Shown here in pieces: positions 43,083-54,688 of a DNA stretch of 64,000 nt. A program made the position numbers and the translations under genes. The notes beneath the pieces were generated by a model. It was not told where the DNA came from, did not search any database, and worked only from the letters and a program-made list of their open reading frames with translations. This DNA is from Dysosmobacter welbionis (GTDB lineage: Bacteria; Bacillota; Clostridia; Oscillospirales; Oscillospiraceae), in contig NZ_CP034413.3 in assembly GCF_005121165.3 (NCBI RefSeq), forward strand, positions 3,434,001 to 3,498,000, in the 5' to 3' direction. Numbering within the stretch: position 1 is the stretch's first letter; each line of letters starts with the position of its first letter.

Positions 43083-43712
43083 ATGGAGAACTACGCATTC
43101 AAAAGCGTCGCGTTCGGCGGATTCGACAAGCAGGATGTGATCCACTATATTGAGCAGACTGCCAAGGAGGCCGCCGCCGTCCAGGAGAGGCTGCAGAAGG
43201 AGAACGAGGACCTGCAGACAGAGGCGGACAGCCTGCGGACCCAGGTCCGGGAGCTGCAGACGCGGCTGGAGACGGAGACCGCCCTCCGGGAGCAGGCCCA
43301 GTCCGAGCTGGAGCAGGAGCGCACAGCCCGGCAGGGGCTGGAGGCATTCAAGCCGGAGGCTGAACGGCTGGCCGCTGAGCTGGAGCGGCTCCGGCCGGAG
43401 GCGGAGGCCTACGCCCAGTTCCGGGACCGGGTGGGGGACATCGAGTGCGACGCCCACAAACGGGCCGCTGAGCTGGAGGCGTCCACCACCGCCAGGCTGC
43501 GCCGCACGGTGGAGCTGTTCCGGGCCCAGTATGTGACGCTGATGTCCTCCTTCGAGTCCACCGCCTCCCATGTGACGGCGGAGCTGCGGAAAGTTGAGGT
43601 CAACCTGTCTCAGCTGCCCCGGGCGATGGACCAGGCGGGGACAGAACTGAACGAGCTGGCCGCCCTGCTGGACCGGAGCACTAAGAAAGAGGAAAAAGAG
43701 CCGCGGGGTTGA
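43083..43712 (+). CDS. DivIVA-like coiled-coil protein
   Basis: 209 residues. The first 30 (YAFKSVAFGGFDKQDVIHYIEQ) match the membrane-binding N-terminus of DivIVA/GpsB-like proteins, where F-x-G-F-D-x-x-D-V is typical. Residues about 25-115 are a heptad coiled coil rich in Glu, Gln and Arg, and a second helical region follows. Such proteins bind curved membrane and recruit division or wall-synthesis partners; the exact role here is unknown. It is a single gene, with a 284-base gap of no recognised content before the V-ATPase operon. Confidence 0.7.
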   Translation: MENYAFKSVAFGGFDKQDVIHYIEQTAKEAAAVQERLQKENEDLQTEADSLRTQVRELQTRLETETALREQAQSELEQERTARQGLEAFKPEAERLAAELERLRPEAEAYAQFRDRVGDIECDAHKRAAELEASTTARLRRTVELFRAQYVTLMSSFESTASHVTAELRKVEVNLSQLPRAMDQAGTELNELAALLDRSTKKEEKEPRG

Positions 43713-43996
43713 GCACCGCCGGATCTGAACGCTCGAATGGTGAGCCGGTCGAAAAACATGCATTGGTCAAAGCCGGATTGAGCCCGCAGATCGACCGCAA
43801 AGACTTGGGCGCACTCCGCGGATAATTGCCCCCGAAGCTGCCTAAGATAAGACGAACGGGGAGACTGCCCTGGAAAGGAACGACGCGCTATAGACGACCA
43901 TCCGGGTATTCCTGCCGCCGGCAAGCGGCGGCAGGGAGGCCCTGAAGCCATCCATTTCGCATAGAGAAGCCCCATGACAGGAAAGAGGTGAAGAAG

Positions 43997-44311
43997 ATGC
44001 CACTGGAAGTCATCGAGAACATCACACGCGTGGAGGCGGATAACCGGGAGCGCAAGGCCTCCGCAGAAGCAAAGGCGAAACAGATCGTCGCCGATGCACA
44101 GCGGGACGGTCTTGCGCTCTTGCAGCAGACGCGGGCTGCCGCTGCGGACCGGGGGCGGGAGCTGCTCCGTCAGGCGGAGGCAAGAGCTGCGGCCAGAGGA
44201 GACGAGATCGGGCAAGAAGCCCAGGCGGAGGCGGAGCGCCTGCGCCGTGAGGCGGAGAAGCGGCTGGACATGGCTGCCGATCTCATTGTCGGAAGGGTTG
44301 TGAAAGACTGA
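43997..44311 (+). CDS. ntpF: V-type ATPase peripheral-stalk subunit (NtpF; subunit G/H type)
   Basis: 104 residues, almost entirely one charged, Ala-rich helix (EADNRERKASAEAKAKQIVA...), as in the small stalk subunit that pairs with NtpE. The ATG at 43997 has AAAGAGG eight bases upstream; an in-frame GTG at 43988 overlaps that site. It is the first gene of the operon, whose order ntpF-I-K-E-C-G-A-B-D is that of the Enterococcus hirae Na+-ATPase. It holds the catalytic head still against the membrane motor. Confidence 0.82.
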   Translation: MPLEVIENITRVEADNRERKASAEAKAKQIVADAQRDGLALLQQTRAAAADRGRELLRQAEARAAARGDEIGQEAQAEAERLRREAEKRLDMAADLIVGRVVKD

Positions 44312-44312
44312 C

Positions 44313-46737
<2,425 letters not shown>

Positions 46738-46759
46738 CCCTGGAGAAAGGGGACAGAGT

Positions 46760-47446
46760 ATGAACGGTATCGACAAGATCACACAGCGGATCGGCGCGGA
46801 CACCCAGGCGGAGATCGACCGCATCCTGGCGGACGCCGCCGCCCAGGCGGAGGCCGCGGCCGACAAGTTCCGCACCCAGGCGGAGGCCGAGGACCGGGAC
46901 CTGCTGGCAAAGAGCGAGAGGACCGCGGCGGAGCGGGAGGAGCGCCTTGTCAGCGCCGCCCAGATGGAGGCCCGGAAGACGCTTCTGACCGCCAAGCAGG
47001 AGATGGTGGAACGGGCTTACCAGCGGGCGCTGGAAAAGCTCCGTTCCCTGCCGCAGGAACAGTATGTGGAGCTGCTGGCGGCGCTGCTGGTGCGGGCGTC
47101 CTCCACCGGACGGGAGGAGGTTGTCTTCTCCACGGAGGATCGGGAGGGCGCCGGCAAGGCGGCTGTGGCCCGGGCCAACGAGCTGCTGGCCAAGGAGGCC
47201 GCGCCGGAGCTGCCCCTCGGGGACGGCGTGGTAGCCAATCTTCTGAACAAGGTGGCCGCCGGCGTCAGCGCCTTCGCGCAGGGCACGGCCATGCTGGCCG
47301 TGTCGGAGGAGACCCGCGACATCTCGGGCGGCTTCATCCTGAAGGATGGGCGCATCGAGGTCAACTGCACCTTTGACGCCCTGGTGCGCGCGGAGCGGGA
47401 GCAGACCGCCGGCGAGGTGGCGAAGCTGCTGTTCCCGGAGGCGTGA
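46760..47446 (+). CDS. ntpE: V-type ATPase peripheral-stalk subunit E (NtpE)
   Basis: 228 residues. The first 100 form a charged Ala/Glu-rich helix (ADAAAQAEAAADKFRTQAEAEDRDLLAK) and the C-terminal part is the globular domain that caps the head (DISGGFILKDGRIEVNCTFDALV, a conserved E-subunit motif). It pairs with NtpF to form the outer stalk. Confidence 0.92.
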   Translation: MNGIDKITQRIGADTQAEIDRILADAAAQAEAAADKFRTQAEAEDRDLLAKSERTAAEREERLVSAAQMEARKTLLTAKQEMVERAYQRALEKLRSLPQEQYVELLAALLVRASSTGREEVVFSTEDREGAGKAAVARANELLAKEAAPELPLGDGVVANLLNKVAAGVSAFAQGTAMLAVSEETRDISGGFILKDGRIEVNCTFDALVRAEREQTAGEVAKLLFPEA

Positions 47447-47462
47447 GGAAGGAGGCGTCGGT

Positions 47463-48467
47463 TTGGCAAAGACCATCAAGGACACCGATTACCTGGTGAT
47501 CTCCGCCCGGGTGAAGGCCCTGGAGACAGGGCTTCTGACGGCGGAGCGGATGGAGCAGATCCTGGATGCCAAAAGCGGCGAGGACGCGGGGAAGCTCTTG
47601 CAGGAGTGGGGGTATCCCCAGCTGGATCCCCGGCGGCCGGAGGCCATGGACGCGGCATTGTCCGCCGTGCGGGAGGCCACCTTGGCCGACTTGGCGGAGG
47701 GAACGCCGGACGCCCGGTATATCGATCTCTTCAAAGTGAAATACGACTATCATAATGTGAAGGCCCTGCTGAAGGCGGAGGCTGTGGGCACCGCCCCGGA
47801 CCGTATGCTGATGGACATGGGCCGGGTAAGCACCGCCGAACTGGCAGAGGCGGTCCGATCCCGGGAGCTGGATGGCTTGCCGGAGACGCTGGCCGCGGCC
47901 GTGGTGGAGGCCCGGGAGGTGCTGGACACCACCCGAGATCCCCAGCTCAGCGACATCGTGCTGGACCGGTGGTGCTACCGGGATATGGCGGCCCTGGCAG
48001 AGGAGACCGGCAGCGCGTTCCTCCGGGGCTATGTGGCGGTGCAGGTTGACGCAGTGAACCTGCGGACGGCGGTGCGGACGCTGCGCATGGGAAAGGGGGC
48101 GGACTTCCTCCTGGGCGCGCTGCTGGAGGGGGGAGACCTCGCTCCGGATGCGGTGGCAAAGGCCGCCTCCAGCGGGGCCGCGGGCCTGCGGGAGCTCTAC
48201 GGCGCCACCCGTTTCCGCGACGCCGCGGAGGCAGGGGCAGAGGCCCTGAAGGGCGGCCCCCTGACGGCGTTTGAAAAGCTCTGTGACGACGCGGTGGGGG
48301 ACTATCTGGCGGGCGCTCAGTCCGTGCCTTTCGGCGAGGCCCCTCTGGTAAGCTATCTGGCCGCACGGGAGACGGAGTACACGAACCTGCGGATCCTGCT
48401 GATGGGCCGCGCCGCCGGCATCGACCCGGCGGTGATCCGCACCCGCCTGCGGGCAAGCTATGTGTAA
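47463..48467 (+). CDS. ntpC: V-type ATPase subunit C (NtpC; C/d type)
   Basis: 334 residues from a TTG at 47463, which has GGAGG upstream and gives the usual N-terminus (KDTDYLVISARVKALETGLLTAERMEQIL). Family marks: KVKYDYHNVKALLKAE, DIVLDRWCYRDM, ETEYTNLRILLMGRAAGI near the end. The funnel-shaped all-helical subunit couples the central shaft to the rotor ring. Confidence 0.92.
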   Translation: MAKTIKDTDYLVISARVKALETGLLTAERMEQILDAKSGEDAGKLLQEWGYPQLDPRRPEAMDAALSAVREATLADLAEGTPDARYIDLFKVKYDYHNVKALLKAEAVGTAPDRMLMDMGRVSTAELAEAVRSRELDGLPETLAAAVVEAREVLDTTRDPQLSDIVLDRWCYRDMAALAEETGSAFLRGYVAVQVDAVNLRTAVRTLRMGKGADFLLGALLEGGDLAPDAVAKAASSGAAGLRELYGATRFRDAAEAGAEALKGGPLTAFEKLCDDAVGDYLAGAQSVPFGEAPLVSYLAARETEYTNLRILLMGRAAGIDPAVIRTRLRASYV

Positions 48468-48479
48468 GGAGGCGGCGCC

Positions 48480-48800
48480 ATGGCCACAACGTATCGGATC
48501 GCCGTGATCGGCAGCTGGGAGTCCGTCATGGGCTTTCGGGCCCTGGGACTGGAGACGTATCCCGTCACCGCCCCCGAGGAGGCCCGGGAGACCATCCGGG
48601 AGCTGGCAAAGAGCGGCGACTGCGGCATCATCTATCTGACGGAGCAGCTGGCAAAGGACCTGCCGGACGTGCTGGACCGGTATAAGGACGAGCTGCGGCC
48701 CGCCATCATCCTGATCCCCGGCCGGGAGGGCTCTCTCGGCATCGGTATGAACAACATCCAGCAGTCCATTCAGAGAGCGGTGGGCGCGGATATCCTCTGA
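48480..48800 (+). CDS. ntpG: V-type ATPase central-stalk subunit (NtpG; subunit F type)
   Basis: 106 residues. Rossmann-like small subunit (YRIAVIGSWESVMGFRALGLETYPV, CGIIYLTEQLA, RPAIILIPGREGSLGIGMNNIQQSIQRAVGADIL), all typical of subunit F. It binds NtpD to form the rotating shaft. A 480-base non-coding interval follows before ntpA, unusual in this operon. Confidence 0.93.
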   Translation: MATTYRIAVIGSWESVMGFRALGLETYPVTAPEEARETIRELAKSGDCGIIYLTEQLAKDLPDVLDRYKDELRPAIILIPGREGSLGIGMNNIQQSIQRAVGADIL

Positions 48801-49280
48801 GGAGAACAGGCTGACGCCGCTATGGCATTGCGATTTTCGACCCTGTTTGGGCCGCAATCGCGCCTCGTGTGCACACCGTCGGGCCAAGCCGGTCAGCAGG
48901 TGTTGCCGCACCTGCCGACCGGGGGCCTTCCTCGAAACAGCCCCGCTTTTCCGCCTCTGGCGGCGTTTCGGCTGTTTTCCCTGAGATGTGCCGGCGGGCG
49001 AACCCGCCTGCGCTGAATTCCCGCGCCGGTCTGCACCCAAGGGGATTTCCGCGCCGCTTCCAGCGGCTTGGGCGCGGACTGGTGGACGCCGCCCCAGGCG
49101 GCTGAGTCGGGGATTGTTCACCGCATACACGCTGCGGCGGACATGATGAATATTTTTCTTTTGCCTTACGGTGGGAGAACTGGAAAAACCGCGGGTTTTT
49201 CCGGGCACTATTTCTTGGCTCCGGCGGTTCGCGCCGGAGGTCCTTCCGGCGAAACTGGTGTGAAAGAAGGTTGAGCGAGT
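48801..49280 (+). other. Structured non-coding interval inside the V-ATPase operon
   Basis: No coding frame is convincing. Hairpins follow one another: CCGGTCAGCAGGTG/CACCTGCCGACCGG (one mismatch, about 48890-48923), AAACAGCC/GGCTGTTT enclosing CCGCC-TCT-GGCGG (about 48935-48980), GGCGGG-CGAA-CCCGCC (about 48994-49010), GGAAAAACC/GGTTTTTCC (49182-49202, terminator-like) and CTCCGGC/GCCGGAG near 49220-49240. It could set the ratio of membrane to catalytic subunits. Confidence 0.5.
49182..49202 (+). terminator. Terminator-like hairpin before ntpA
   Basis: GGAAAAACC, loop GCG, GGTTTTTCC: a perfect 9-bp stem whose 3' arm contains the T-run. As it is mid-operon, attenuation or a partial terminator is likely. 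Confidence 0.5.
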
Positions 49281-51053
49281 TTGAGCGGTAAGATTGTGAA
49301 GGTATCCGGACCGCTGGTGGTGGCCACGGGCCTGGCGGACGCCAATATGTCCGACGTGGTCCGCGTCGGCCCCCAGCGGCTGATCGGCGAGATTTTGACG
49401 ATGAAGGGGGACTCCGCCTCCATCCAGGTGTACGAGGAGACCTCCGGCCTGGGACCGGGGGCGGAGGTGGTCACCACCGGCGCTCCCATGAGCGTGGAGC
49501 TGGGCCCCGGCATGATCGAGGGCATCTATGACGGTATCCAGCGGCCGCTGGAGAAGATCGTGGAGAAGGTGGGTGCCAACATCACCCGGGGCGTGGAGGT
49601 CCCCGCCCTGGACCGGGAGAAGAAGTGGGACTTCACCGCCGTGGTCACCCCCGGCACAAAGGTGGAGGGCGGCGACGTGATTGGCACCGTGCCGGAGACG
49701 CCGGTGGTGCTCCACAAGATCATGGTGCCTCCCAACATGAGCGGCACCATTACGGACATCAGGAGCGGCTCCTTCACCGTGGAGGAGACCGTGGCCACCC
49801 TGCGCACTGACAAGGGGGAGGACGTGCCCCTGACCATGGTGCAGAAGTGGCCGGTCCGGATCGGGCGGCCCTACAAGCACAAATATCCCCCCAAGCGGCC
49901 GCTGTGCTCCGGCCAGCGGGTCATTGACACCCTGTTCCCCATTGCCAAGGGCGGCACCGCCGCCGTGCCCGGGCCCTTCGGCTCCGGCAAGACTGTGGTG
50001 CAGCACCAGCTGGCCAAGTGGGCGGATGTGGACATCGTGGTCTACATCGGCTGCGGCGAGCGGGGCAACGAGATGACCGACGTGCTCCGGGAGTTCCCGG
50101 AGCTGAAGGACCCCCGCACCGGGGAGTCCCTGATGAAGCGGACGGTGCTGATCGCCAACACCTCCGACATGCCCGTGGCCGCCCGTGAGGCGTCGGTCTA
50201 CACGGGCATCACCATCGCGGAGTACTTCCGGGACATGGGCTACGACGTGGCGGTCATCGCTGACTCCACCTCCCGCTGGGCGGAGGCCCTGCGCGAGATG
50301 TCCGGCCGGCTGGAGGAGATGCCCGGCGAGGAGGGGTACCCCGCGTACCTTGCCTCCCGCCTGGCCCAGTTCTACGAGCGGGCCGGCAGCGTGGCCTGCA
50401 TCGGCTCCGATGACCGCCGGGGCAGCCTCACCGCCGTGGGCGCCGTGTCGCCGCCGGGCGGCGACCTGTCCGAGCCCGTGGCGCAGGCCACCATGCGGAT
50501 TGTCAAGGTCTTCTGGGCCCTGGATTCGTCCCTGGCCTACAAGCGCCATTTCCCGGCCATCAACTGGCTGAACTCCTACTCCCTGTATCTGGACTCCCTG
50601 AAGCCTTGGTTTGACGAGAACCTGGGACCGGAGTTCCTGGAGGACCGGGCCAGCGCCATGAGCATCCTCCAGAGTGAGGCCAGCCTGAACGAGATCGTCC
50701 AGCTGGTGGGCAAGGACGCCCTGTCCCCGGCGGACCAGCTGACGCTGGAGGTGGCGCGGATGGTGCGGGAGGACTTCCTGCAGCAGAACGCCTTTGCGGA
50801 TGTGGACAGCTTCTCCAGCTACGACCGGCAGGAAAAGCTGCTGGCCATGGTCCTGCGGTACGACCGGCTGTGCCGGGAGGCCATCTCCAAGGGCGCGCCG
50901 GTGGCGAAGCTCTTCGCCGTTCCGTCCCGTGAGAAGATCGGCCGGGCCAAGAGCGTGCCGGCTGAGGAGTACCAGCAGGTCTACCAGCAGATCTCCGCGG
51001 AGATGGAGCAGGAGATCACCGCCATTGCGGAGGAAGGAGGAGAGGACGCATGA
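49281..51053 (+). CDS. ntpA: V-type ATPase catalytic subunit A (NtpA)
   Basis: 590 residues, the family length. The P-loop is GPFGSGKT (231-238); the catalytic Glu lies in CGERGNEM, and the non-homologous region (about 115-185) characteristic of A subunits is present. [28 protein letters not shown] and the C-terminal helical domain follow. The start is a TTG at 49281 with AGAAGG upstream. Three copies alternate with NtpB and hydrolyse (or make) ATP. Confidence 0.96.
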   Translation: MSGKIVKVSGPLVVATGLADANMSDVVRVGPQRLIGEILTMKGDSASIQVYEETSGLGPGAEVVTTGAPMSVELGPGMIEGIYDGIQRPLEKIVEKVGANITRGVEVPALDREKKWDFTAVVTPGTKVEGGDVIGTVPETPVVLHKIMVPPNMSGTITDIRSGSFTVEETVATLRTDKGEDVPLTMVQKWPVRIGRPYKHKYPPKRPLCSGQRVIDTLFPIAKGGTAAVPGPFGSGKTVVQHQLAKWADVDIVVYIGCGERGNEMTDVLREFPELKDPRTGESLMKRTVLIANTSDMPVAAREASVYTGITIAEYFRDMGYDVAVIADSTSRWAEALREMSGRLEEMPGEEGYPAYLASRLAQFYERAGSVACIGSDDRRGSLTAVGAVSPPGGDLSEPVAQATMRIVKVFWALDSSLAYKRHFPAINWLNSYSLYLDSLKPWFDENLGPEFLEDRASAMSILQSEASLNEIVQLVGKDALSPADQLTLEVARMVREDFLQQNAFADVDSFSSYDRQEKLLAMVLRYDRLCREAISKGAPVAKLFAVPSREKIGRAKSVPAEEYQQVYQQISAEMEQEITAIAEEGGEDA

Positions 51054-52432
51054 TCCGGGAATACAGAACGGTAGAGGAGATCGCTAGTCCTCTGATGATC
51101 GTCCGCATGGTGGACGGCGTCACCTATGACGAGCTGGTGGAGGTGGAGCTCCACGACGGCTCCGTCCGCCGGGGCCAGGTGCTGGAGGTCAACGGCGACA
51201 CCGCGGTGGTGCAGCTGTTCGAGTCCGCCGCCGGCATCAATCTGGCGGACGCCAAGGTCCGCTTCCTGGGCCATCCGCTGCAGCTGGGCGTGTCCGCCGA
51301 TATGCTGGGACGGGTGTTCAACGGCATGGGCCGGCCCATCGACGGCGGGCCGGAGATCCTGGCGGAGGAGTACCGGGACATCAACGGCCTGCCCATGAAC
51401 CCGGCGGCCCGGGACTACCCCAACGAGTTCATCCAGACCGGCGTCAGCACCATCGACGGGCTGAACACCCTGGTCCGCGGGCAGAAGCTGCCCATCTTCT
51501 CCGGCTCCGGTCTGCCCCACGCCAATCTGGCGGCCCAGATCGCCCGGCAGGCCAAGGTGATCGGAGACGACACCTCCAAGTTTGCCGTGGTGTTCGCCGC
51601 CATCGGCATCACCTTTGAGGAGTCGGAGTTCTTCGTCAGCGAGTTCAAGCGCACCGGCGCCATCGACCGGACGGTCATGTTTTCGAACCTGGCCAACGAC
51701 CCGGCGGTGGAGCGCATCGCCACCCCCCGGATGGCCCTGACCGCCGCGGAGTATCTGGCCTTTGAGAAGGATATGCACGTGCTGGTCATCATGACTGACA
51801 TCACCAACTACGCCGAGGCATTGCGGGAGGTCTCCGCCGCCAAGAAGGAGGTCCCCGGCCGCCGCGGCTTCCCCGGGTATCTGTACACGAACCTGGCCAC
51901 CATCTACGAGCGGGCCGGCCGCCAGCTGGGGAAGAAGGGCTCCATCACGCTGATCCCCATTCTGACCATGCCGGAGGATGACAAGACCCACCCGATCCCC
52001 GACCTGACGGGTTATATCACCGAGGGGCAGATCATCCTCAGCCGGGAGCTGTACCGCAAGGGCATCCACCCGCCGGTGGACGTGTTGCCGTCTCTGAGCC
52101 GTCTGAAGGACAAGGGCATCGGCGAGGGCAAGACCCGGGAAGACCACTCCGGCACCATGAACCAGCTGTTCGCGGCCTACTCCACCGGCAAGGACAACAA
52201 GGAATTGATGTCCATTCTGGGCGAGGCGGCTCTGACGCCCACGGACCTGCTGTACGCCAAATTCGCCGACGAGTTTGAGAAGCGGTATGTGAACCAGGGC
52301 TACGAGGAGAACCGTTCCATCCAGGAGACGCTGGATCTGGGCTGGGAGCTGCTGAGTATCCTGCCCAAGAGCGAGCTGAAGCGGATCAAGCCGGAGTATA
52401 TCGAAAAGTACTGGCCCAAGAAGGAGCTGTGA
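51050..52432 (+). CDS. ntpB: V-type ATPase regulatory subunit B (NtpB)
   Basis: 460 residues. It has the B-subunit blocks ([58 protein letters not shown]) with the degenerate P-loop GSGLPHN-like and no catalytic Glu, as expected. The ATG overlaps the ntpA stop by four bases, keeping A:B synthesis equal. Confidence 0.96.
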   Translation: MIREYRTVEEIASPLMIVRMVDGVTYDELVEVELHDGSVRRGQVLEVNGDTAVVQLFESAAGINLADAKVRFLGHPLQLGVSADMLGRVFNGMGRPIDGGPEILAEEYRDINGLPMNPAARDYPNEFIQTGVSTIDGLNTLVRGQKLPIFSGSGLPHANLAAQIARQAKVIGDDTSKFAVVFAAIGITFEESEFFVSEFKRTGAIDRTVMFSNLANDPAVERIATPRMALTAAEYLAFEKDMHVLVIMTDITNYAEALREVSAAKKEVPGRRGFPGYLYTNLATIYERAGRQLGKKGSITLIPILTMPEDDKTHPIPDLTGYITEGQIILSRELYRKGIHPPVDVLPSLSRLKDKGIGEGKTREDHSGTMNQLFAAYSTGKDNKELMSILGEAALTPTDLLYAKFADEFEKRYVNQGYEENRSIQETLDLGWELLSILPKSELKRIKPEYIEKYWPKKEL

Positions 52433-52581
52433 GCCCCTTCCGGGGACCCCGGGATTTTGGCGGCCGCCCTCTCTTGGCTGCGGCCCATGATGAGGATTTG
52501 CCGCGCGTCTGCTGCGGCGCGGAGGCGCCGGGCCGCTGACCGCGGGCCCCCAGGCCAGGATGGAAAGAAGGCGATTGACAG

Positions 52582-53274
52582 ATGCCCAATATCACGGTCA
52601 ACCCCACCCGGATGGAGCTCACCCGCCTCAAGGGCAAGCTCCGCACTGCCCAGCGGGGCCACAAGCTGCTGAAAGACAAGCGCGACGAGCTGATGAAGCA
52701 GTTTCTGGACACGGTGCGGGAGGTCCGCGCTCTGCGGCAGGAGGTGGAGGAGGAGCTGATGACAGTCCACGGCGCCTTCACCGTGGCCTCCGCGCTCATG
52801 AGTTCCCAGGCGCTGGAACAGGCGCTGCTGGACCCCAAGCAGAGTGTGAAGCTGACGCAGACCACCAAAAATATCATGTCGGTTAACGTGCCGGTGTATG
52901 ATTTCCAGACGCAGACCCGGTCTGACGCGGACATCTACCCTTACGGGTTCGCGGCCACCTCCGGCGAGCTGGACACGGCCGTGGACGCCCTGGGAAAGGT
53001 GTTCCGGAAGATGCTGAAGCTGGCGGAAGTGGAGAAATCCGCCCAGTTGATGGCGGAGGAGATCGAAAAGACCCGCCGCCGGGTGAACGCTCTGGAGTAC
53101 GTGGTGATCCCAAACACCCAGGACGCCATCCGGTATATCACCATGAAGCTGGACGAGAACGACCGGGCCACCACCACCCGTTTGATGAAGGTGAAGGATA
53201 TGCTGCTGCAGCAGTCCATCGAGGAACAGCGGCAGCGGGACGCGGAAGTGCTGGAGCGGTTCCGGGAGGCTTGA
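52582..53274 (+). CDS. ntpD: V-type ATPase central-stalk subunit D (NtpD)
   Basis: 230 residues forming two long antiparallel helices (NPTRMELTRLKGKLRTAQRGHKLLKDKRDELMKQF and KTRRRVNALEYVVIPNTQDAIRYI), diagnostic of subunit D, the rotating shaft inside the A3B3 ring. GGAAAGAAGGCG is upstream. It lies 149 bases after ntpB and closes the operon. Confidence 0.95.
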   Translation: MPNITVNPTRMELTRLKGKLRTAQRGHKLLKDKRDELMKQFLDTVREVRALRQEVEEELMTVHGAFTVASALMSSQALEQALLDPKQSVKLTQTTKNIMSVNVPVYDFQTQTRSDADIYPYGFAATSGELDTAVDALGKVFRKMLKLAEVEKSAQLMAEEIEKTRRRVNALEYVVIPNTQDAIRYITMKLDENDRATTTRLMKVKDMLLQQSIEEQRQRDAEVLERFREA

Positions 53275-53282
53275 CGAAATAC

Positions 53283-53320
53283 GCAAAGCGGTGTAGGATA
53301 ATAACGCTACACCGCTTTGC
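53283..53320 (+). terminator. Hairpin after the V-ATPase operon
   Basis: GCAAAGCGGTGTAG and CTACACCGCTTTGC form a perfect 14-bp stem with a 10-base loop. The following TGCGTTT is a weak T-run, so it may be a partial terminator or mRNA stabiliser. Confidence 0.65.
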
Positions 53321-53355
53321 TGCGTTTAACGCGTTAGAAAGGAAGAAAAGCAACT

Positions 53356-54561
53356 ATGCATTGCGTGACAAACATCCACGAGGACCTGTACTGGCTGGGA
53401 GGCTCTGACCGGCAGCTGGCGAAGTTTGAGAATGTGTTTCCCATTCCCCGGGGCGTCAGCTATAACGCCTATCTGGTGCTGGATGAGAAGACCGTCCTGC
53501 TGGACACGGTGGACAAGGCCGTGGGGGAGCGGTTCTTCGAGAACCTGGAGTTTGCCCTGGCCGGCCGGCCCCTGGACTATGTGGTGGTGAATCACATGGA
53601 GCCGGACCACTGCGCCACCCTGGGCGAGCTGCTGCGCCGCTGGCCGGGCGCCCAGGTGGTGGCCAACGCCAAGACTGTCCCCATGGTCAGCCAGTTTTTT
53701 GACTGTGATATCTCCAACCGGGCTGTGGTGGTGAAGGAGGGGGATACCCTCTGCACCGGCCGCCACACCTTCACCTTCCTGATGGCCCCCATGGTCCACT
53801 GGCCGGAGGTGATGGTGACCTATGACGCCGCCGACAAGGTGCTGTTCTCCGCCGACGCCTTCGGCACCTTCGGCGCCCTGAACGGCAACATCTTTGCCGA
53901 TCAGGTGGACTTTGAGCGGGATTGGCTGGACGATGCCCGCCGCTACTACACCAACATCGTGGGCAAGTACGGTGCCCAGGTCCAGTCCCTGCTGAAGCGG
54001 GCCGCCGGGATGGAGATCCAGATGATCTGTCCCCTCCACGGTCCCATCTGGCGGGAGAATCTGGAGTGGTTCCTGGAGAAATACCAGCGCTGGAGCACCT
54101 ACACCCCCGAAGATCGGGGCGTGGCCATCTTCTGCGGCTCCATCTACGGCCACACGGAGAACGCCGCGGAGATCCTGGCCGCCCGCCTGGCAGAGAGGGG
54201 CGTAAAGAACATCGCCCTGTACGACGTGTCCCATACGGACGTGTCCTACCTTGTCAGCGAGGCCTTCCGGTGCAGCCATCTGGTGCTGGCTTCCGCTACA
54301 TATAACGGGGAGATCTACACCCCTATGGAGAACTTCCTGCGGGATCTGGCCTGCCACGGTCTCCGGGGCCGTTCCGTGGCCCTGATCGAGAACGGCACCT
54401 GGGCCGCCCGCTCCGGGATGCTGATGACCAAGCTCCTGGAGGAGATGAAAGAGATGCGGGTGATGGAGGGGACCGTGACGCTGAAGTCCTCTGTCAAGGA
54501 GGCCCAGCGCCGGGGGCTGGAGTCCTTGGCGGACGCCATTGCCGACGAGCTGCTCCACTGA
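53356..54561 (+). CDS. Flavodiiron protein, second paralogue
   Basis: 401 residues, aligned end to end with the protein at 27710 (both begin MHC, keep PIP-GVSYNAYL and share HMEPDH with His80, Glu82, Asp84; VHWPEVMVT, LFSADAFG and CPLHGPIW supply the other ligands). The flavodoxin domain starts near 252 (VAIFCGSIYGHTENAAEILA). It has no rubredoxin or regulator beside it, so it may be expressed constitutively or serve another gas (O2 versus NO) than the Rrf2-linked copy. Confidence 0.9.
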   Translation: MHCVTNIHEDLYWLGGSDRQLAKFENVFPIPRGVSYNAYLVLDEKTVLLDTVDKAVGERFFENLEFALAGRPLDYVVVNHMEPDHCATLGELLRRWPGAQVVANAKTVPMVSQFFDCDISNRAVVVKEGDTLCTGRHTFTFLMAPMVHWPEVMVTYDAADKVLFSADAFGTFGALNGNIFADQVDFERDWLDDARRYYTNIVGKYGAQVQSLLKRAAGMEIQMICPLHGPIWRENLEWFLEKYQRWSTYTPEDRGVAIFCGSIYGHTENAAEILAARLAERGVKNIALYDVSHTDVSYLVSEAFRCSHLVLASATYNGEIYTPMENFLRDLACHGLRGRSVALIENGTWAARSGMLMTKLLEEMKEMRVMEGTVTLKSSVKEAQRRGLESLADAIADELLH

Positions 54562-54632
54562 GAGGATGAGAAAATACCCCTGCCGGAGTTCCGGTGGGGG
54601 CATTTTCCGTTTCAAAGGCCCGAAAGGGGCGG

Positions 54633-54670
54633 AAAAAGCCGCCCGCCGTGATCTGCGGCGGGCGGCTTTT
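54633..54670. terminator. Bidirectional terminator between convergent genes
   Basis: GCCGCCCGCCG (54638-54648) and CGGCGGGCGGC (54656-54666) with AAAAA before and TTTT after; serves the flavodiiron gene (+) and asnA (-). A weaker hairpin lies at 54571-54607. Confidence 0.88.
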
Positions 54671-54688
54671 CTGTATGGTAACTTTACT

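Noticed and set aside
47361-50549. 1062-residue open frame on the minus strand across the V-ATPase genes
   Set aside because: It is antisense to ntpC, ntpG and ntpA, which are certain, and its Gly/His/Gln/Arg-rich composition is that of a codon shadow in GC-rich DNA.
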